A program made the position numbers and the translations under genes. Below, piece by piece: positions 59,556 through 64,000 of a DNA stretch of 64,000 nucleotides. Origin of the DNA: Epiperipatus broadwayi. Its lineage: Eukaryota > Onychophora > Udeonychophora > Euonychophora > Peripatidae. The notes below the pieces were generated by a model. The model was not told the origin of the DNA. It saw only the letters and a list, made by a program, of their open reading frames with translations, and searched no databases. Numbering within the stretch: position 1 is the stretch's first letter; each line of letters begins with the position of its first letter. Location of the stretch: NCBI GenBank assembly GCA_028023455.1, contig JAQFVV010006221.1, forward strand, positions 2,973,989 through 3,037,988, written 5' to 3'.

Positions 59556-61262
59556 ATGTCTAATATTTCTGATTCTAATTCCAATTTAAAAATTGCTAAT
59601 AATAGCTTAGATAAAAATAATTCTTATCAAGATCTAGAAAAAGTCAAAGTTAACAATAGTTCTTTTTCAAAAGTAAAAACTGGATCCAATATGGCTGAAG
59701 CCTTATCTGATTTATCTAAAACAAGAAATAAATTTAAAAATACTAATTTGCCTGAGGCATCTGATTCTATTGAATTAAATAAGAATATTAAACAAACTTA
59801 TGCTAGTATTTTAAAGCAAAAATCTGAACAAGATAACAATGTAATTACAGAAGAAAATTTAACAGAAATTTTTAATTTTGACAATGAACTACAAATGGAA
59901 CAAGAAAATACAAATTTATTATCAACTAGTAATACAGATTATGTTTCTGTATGTGAAAAATTTATACAAACAATTCCTTTAACAGTTCTTAAATCATTTC
60001 AAAAATTTAAAAGTATTAAAACGTCTACAATAGCTATAACAGATACTAATTCTTCAGTCATGAATTTTCCTACTGATGAATTTTATTCTTATCTATCAGA
60101 AAAAAAACTTTGGTCAATGATATACAAAGTGCTACATCATCCTAATAGCAGATATAAAACAATAGAATATCATAATGTGGCTCAGAAACAAATATTTGAA
60201 AAACATATTCACTTTCTTAATGGAAAATTTATTTGTTACATAGACATTGATAGACCTACAAATTTGAATGGACAAATTAAGAACTGTCATGTAGACTTTA
60301 AAGCTGATGATCTACAAGATTTACTAAAAAATGTTGGAACTGTGGCCAACTTTAAATATGTATGGGAAAAAAGAGCCACACAGCCAGTTCTAACCAATAC
60401 TGCTCATTTCACTATGTCATTGAAGAAAAATATGCAACCAACAGATATACCAACATTACATGCAACAGATTCTTCACCTTTGATAGTTACTTTCAGAGGC
60501 ATTTCACCTCAGTGTTTTTTTTGTAAAGCCAGAGATCATCTTGTCAAAGAATGCCCTAACCGTTTTTGTAAAAAGTGTGGTATTAAAAAAACAAAAACGC
60601 ATCAGTGTAGTAGAGATCCATTAGCTAATAATGAAATCAGACTCATGCAAAGTAACCCTGAAAAAACAAAAGTAGATGAAACTATTCCCAATATGCAAAG
60701 TAACCCTGAAAAAACAAAAGTAGATGAACCTATTACCAATAATGAAGACAACAACACAGATATCCAAAATCTCAGCCTTGATGAACTTATTCCCAATAAT
60801 GAAGACAAAACCGCAGATATGCAAAATCTCAGCCTTGATGAATTTATTTCCAATAATGAAGACAGAAACACAAATAAGCAAAATCTCAGCTTTGATGATC
60901 CTAGTCAAAATAGCTCCATGAATAGTATACCAAATAAATCTTATACCTCACAGGAGGAAACAGAAACAGAGTACATGAGTGATACCTTACCATTTCCTTG
61001 CTCTGAAGAAGAGTTCCAAGTAATTAAAGTAAAGACTAAGAAACGAATGCGCAAGAGGAAAAAATCCGCATTGCATCAAGAGCCTACACAAACTAATGAA
61101 CCTGACAAACATAGTGAAAGAAAATCAAAGAAAAATGATACAAAGTCTACCACACCAGCATTAAAAAAACAAAACTCACAAATAAAACAGGTGAAACAGA
61201 TTATCCGGCTAATGAATCAACACTTCATTGGACCAGACAAAAACAAAGTACAAATCAATTGA
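59556..61262 (+). CDS. Retrotransposon ORF1 protein with CCHC knuckles
   Basis: 568 residues from ATG 59556. The open frame extends 31 codons upstream without an ATG. An ORF1 protein of this kind binds the element RNA. Residues 1-130 are Asn/Ser/Lys-rich and probably disordered. About 140-315 forms a folded part (K-L-W-S-M-I-Y-K-V-L, then F-I-C-Y-I-D-I-D). C320-x2-C323-x4-H328-x4-C333 is a zinc knuckle, followed by C338-x2-C341-x7-H349-x-C351. Then come tandem repeats: two of 'MQSNPEKTKVDE' type and three of 'NNED..T..QNLS(L/F)D' type. A strongly basic tail follows. No stop or frameshift is seen. The similarity of the repeat units at DNA level suggests recent expansion. Confidence 0.85.
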   Translation: MSNISDSNSNLKIANNSLDKNNSYQDLEKVKVNNSSFSKVKTGSNMAEALSDLSKTRNKFKNTNLPEASDSIELNKNIKQTYASILKQKSEQDNNVITEENLTEIFNFDNELQMEQENTNLLSTSNTDYVSVCEKFIQTIPLTVLKSFQKFKSIKTSTIAITDTNSSVMNFPTDEFYSYLSEKKLWSMIYKVLHHPNSRYKTIEYHNVAQKQIFEKHIHFLNGKFICYIDIDRPTNLNGQIKNCHVDFKADDLQDLLKNVGTVANFKYVWEKRATQPVLTNTAHFTMSLKKNMQPTDIPTLHATDSSPLIVTFRGISPQCFFCKARDHLVKECPNRFCKKCGIKKTKTHQCSRDPLANNEIRLMQSNPEKTKVDETIPNMQSNPEKTKVDEPITNNEDNNTDIQNLSLDELIPNNEDKTADMQNLSLDEFISNNEDRNTNKQNLSFDDPSQNSSMNSIPNKSYTSQEETETEYMSDTLPFPCSEEEFQVIKVKTKKRMRKRKKSALHQEPTQTNEPDKHSERKSKKNDTKSTTPALKKQNSQIKQVKQIIRLMNQHFIGPDKNKVQIN

Positions 61263-61682
61263 CACAGGAGCAGCTTCTTCTGATGGCAGGAGTGGATGTA
61301 CACAGAAGATCTACTAAATCTAAGGATATCATAACAAATACCATATCTCAAAATACAGAGACAGACTTTGGAAGCACCATTAAAAATAGACTATCAAGAT
61401 GAGTTGCATAAATAACACATAGACTTTCAAACCAGGACAATTTTTGGATTTAATTCCAAATGTGAAAATAATTATTATGTTTATGAACAAAAATATGCAC
61501 AACAAACTCAATAGAACTTCACTTTCAAGGGTAAGTTCATTGTTTTCACAGTGGTGTATTATTATAATTTTTCTTTTCTATTTAACACATTCCTATTATA
61601 CTTTTACTAATATTAGTTGTCCCATTCATTATACAATAAACTATAAAATATCATTCTCCCACTATTTTATATAATTGATAAT
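61263..61682 (+). other. Spacer between ORF1 and ORF2
   Basis: About 420 bp, AT-rich in its second half. A frame at 61444-61674 is hydrophobic and ends just before ORF2; I regard it as chance. In such elements ORF2 is translated from the same RNA by reinitiation or an internal start. Confidence 0.5.
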
Positions 61683-64000
61683 ATGGGTCTTTCTATTACA
61701 GCAGTCAATGTAAGGGGTATTAACTCTACTCAGCGAATATATGCAATTAGCAATTGGATAAGGCAATTCTCACCCCATATCCTTTTATTTACAGAGACAA
61801 AATGCTCAGTACATTCAGCATTTAATCCTGAACTCTACCTTAGTAAATTTGGATACAGTAAATTTTCAACATCTGATATTGCTGCTGCTGGGGTAGGGAT
61901 TCTCATCCATCATTGTTCTCCTTTTCAAACTTTTAAAATTTTGTACTTAGATCAGTATATGAGTATAATTATTCTTTATCATTCTTCTTTTATGGTGAAT
62001 CTAATAACATTCTATTTATATAATCAGCCAGTGTTAATTCACCAATTAATAATTAAAATAAATTTAATATTAGCTACAAATTCTTACCCAACTATAATCA
62101 TGGGTGATTTTAACATGTCTTATAAGAATTTTACATTAAAATACCTTCATCTGATTAATAAAAATCTCATGAGTGCTGAAGGTTTTTTTCCAACTAACTC
62201 CATTTCATTCTACACTAAAAAACACTCCTCTCTAATAGACCCTGTATTCTATCCACCAGATCTACATTTCATAATAAATCCCTCTCTATGTCCTGTAACT
62301 TTCTCTGATCATTTAGCACTTAATGTGGAACTTGCAATACACATGCAACATCAACCAATTCTTCCTCTAAATAAAACTACTCGTCTTCTTTTAAAATCCA
62401 CTACACCTGAAGCTGTTCTCTCTGAGATTTATATTTATTTTAAGAAGGTAGACATACTATCTTTAAACCCAGTAGAGGCCTGGCTATCATTTATTAACAT
62501 AATCTCTTCTACTATTCGACATTATACCTCCAAAAATAGTTCTCCCACTAATCTTGTTAATAAGTTAGATACAATACACTTAAAACTAAAAAATACTTCA
62601 TGTGACCCTTCTTCAGTTACATCAATAATGTTTTTAAAACAAGAATACAAGCAAACCCAACTCATACTGGCTGATTATCTCTCTATGAAAAAAGCAAAAA
62701 TTTTCCTAGCTAATCCCCATAACTGGTCTAAAGGATATATTCGGTGGGCTTTAGGTTATACTCCCAAAAAATTAACTCCTTCATCTATTATTTTTGATTC
62801 AAAAATGATTGCTGGGGAAGACATGACTCTACAAATATATTACCACTTTAAATCTAGACTCCAAAAATTTCCTTTTCCAAAATTTTCTTCATTTTACTTT
62901 GGCTTTACCACAGAAGAACATAACATTACAAAGTATGAAATTGCTCTCAAGTTGAATGCTTTTCCAAACAATACACACCCAGGTACACATGCAATTCCAA
63001 AATTTTTATTATCACATCTTAGCCACTTTACTATCCCAATAGTACACAATATGATAAATTATCCATCAAAACAAATACATAACATTGACCAACTTTATCC
63101 AGTATCACTGGTCCCTTTTCTAAAAAAAAATACACTTCCTTCTCCTCTAGATAATCTACGCCCTATTTCAATGTCTCCTCTGATCATCAAACTAATAGAG
63201 TCACTTTTAAAAGACAAAATTCAACCCCTAATACTTCCTGGGTTGTCTAAGTTTCAGTTTGCTAGAAAAGGATGTTCTACTTCTGAAGCACTTATGTTAT
63301 GTAAAATATTAATAGAGGATGTAAGACAAGCTAGAAAATCAGCACCTATTGCAATTCAATTAGACATACAGTCTGCATTCGATTCGGTGCCTGTGGACAA
63401 GCTGCTACAGGTGCTTAGTCAACATAAAATTCCAATACCTATAATGTATGTTCTAGCAAACCTGCTCATCAATAGAAGAATACACATTACTCTTAATGGC
63501 AAAATGTCCCCTGACTTCACTCCACACAATTCAATACCACAAGGCTCTCCCCTTAGTTCCCTGTTTTTTATCACATATATTAACCCCCTCCTACTAGAAA
63601 TAGAATCTAAATTTCCAGGAATATATGTACCCCTCATAAACCAATCCATCAATCACATTTCATACATGGATGATATAGTCATTTTTTTGCCATCCAAAAA
63701 ACATTTGCCTTTAATGTATACCATTTTAGAAAATTACTCTGCAGCATATAGTTTAAATTTTAACAAAGAAAAAACATCTATTTGGAGTATACTTTCTGGT
63801 AATCAAATTCATTCAGTTGCAGTTCCCCTCCCCACAAATTTCTTGGTCTCCCAATTCATCTGTCTATGAATGCAATGAGAAAGATAATACAAGAACAATT
63901 AATATCTGCAATTGAAAAGGTGACAACCTCACTTTCAAAAGCATATCTTTCATTGCATAGTAAAATATCACTCATTAACATATTAATATTCCCCAAAATA
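61683..64000 (+). CDS. Retrotransposon ORF2: endonuclease and reverse transcriptase (frameshifted)
   Basis: The open frame runs 61683-63869 (728 codons), then continues in another frame to the window end. Endonuclease residues: N9 in VNVRG, E38 in TETK, GDFN at 141-144, SLIDPVFY at 183-190, SDH at 208-210, all in the order of apurinic-type endonucleases that nick the target DNA. Reverse transcriptase: L-D-I-Q-S-A-F-D-S with D561 (motif A), PQGSPLS at 619-625 (motif B), YMDD at 661-664 (motif C, catalytic Asp pair). Just before 63840 the expected F-L-G-L-P-I block lies in the frame one base earlier than ORF2. That frame then stays open (F-L-G-L-P-I-H-L-S-M-N-A-M-R-K...) to 64000. So a one-base gain or two-base loss near 63815-63835 inactivates this copy. 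Confidence 0.9.

Larger units (their letters stand above)
59372..64000 (+). mobile_element. Non-LTR retrotransposon (L1/Tx1-like), 3' end outside the window
   Basis: Leader from near 59372, ORF1 59556-61262, a spacer of about 420 bp, and ORF2 from 61683 to beyond the window end. The two-ORF layout, CCHC knuckles in ORF1, and an apurinic-type endonuclease before the reverse transcriptase fit the L1/Tx1 side of LINEs. The clade is inferred and not shown. The exact 5' end is unclear because of the triplet repeat. Long open frames mean a fairly young copy, unlike the older LINE relics elsewhere in the window. Confidence 0.85.

Noticed and set aside
60602-60908. Minus-strand frames of about 90 residues opposite ORF1
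   Set aside because: Shadows of the ORF1 tandem repeats.
53665-64000. Upstream DUOX exons (for example the RLCSTWWDS-type segment)
   Set aside because: No matching open stretch with splice sites was visible on the minus strand.

Overview
The window looks like strongly AT-rich, repeat-saturated, intron-rich DNA from an invertebrate animal. The only host gene I can support is on the minus strand: two exons of a dual oxidase (DUOX, NADPH-oxidase family), at 53664-53568 and 14933-14761. Both encode adjoining parts of the peroxidase-like domain. Consensus splice sites and matching phase (one base G at the donor, AT at the acceptor, together a GAT codon) show that the 38.6 kb between them is one intron. 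The wording of the motif (D-K-x-F-G-P-x-E-x-S-R-R-D-L ... NIMRGRD) is closest, from memory, to arthropod and nematode DUOX. That and the base composition suggest an ecdysozoan, perhaps an arachnid. This is a weak inference.

Nearly everything else I recognise is mobile DNA or repeats. Left flank (1-14760): two copies of a tRNA-like foldback repeat (called F here), a head-to-head pair of shortened Penelope-like elements (PLE, 4031-5756), several hairpins, a tRNA-Gly-derived SINE and a decayed LINE ending in a (GAT)n tail. DUOX intron (14934-53567): a GIY-YIG-bearing PLE unit flanked by inverted ~100-bp repeats (23790-24416), a 368-bp tandem duplication, a long (CTAT)n microsatellite, three more F copies, a 2.7-kb unknown element present twice (E: 32113-34827 and 48430-51252), a MITE with 56-bp inverted ends present three times, two further PLE families (41283-42005 and 42360-44600), a GIY-YIG relic (about 35880-36060), two LINE relics and a near-perfect 96-bp hairpin (44637-44835).

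Right flank (53665-64000): another F copy, a LINE relic, and an F foldback split by a 1571-bp hAT element with an exact 8-bp target duplication. It ends with a fairly young non-LTR retrotransposon: ORF1 has CCHC knuckles, and ORF2 has an endonuclease and a reverse transcriptase with a YMDD box. ORF2 is broken by one frameshift and runs off the window end.

The most unusual signal is in the PLE terminal repeats. Four different families carry the same small layout: a CUGANGA-like box, one extra base, a short hairpin, then GAAAC. This resembles a hammerhead ribozyme. In two families the normally invariant C3-G8 pair appears as U3-A8. All protein and motif assignments come from reading the sequence and from memory of the families; no searches were run.
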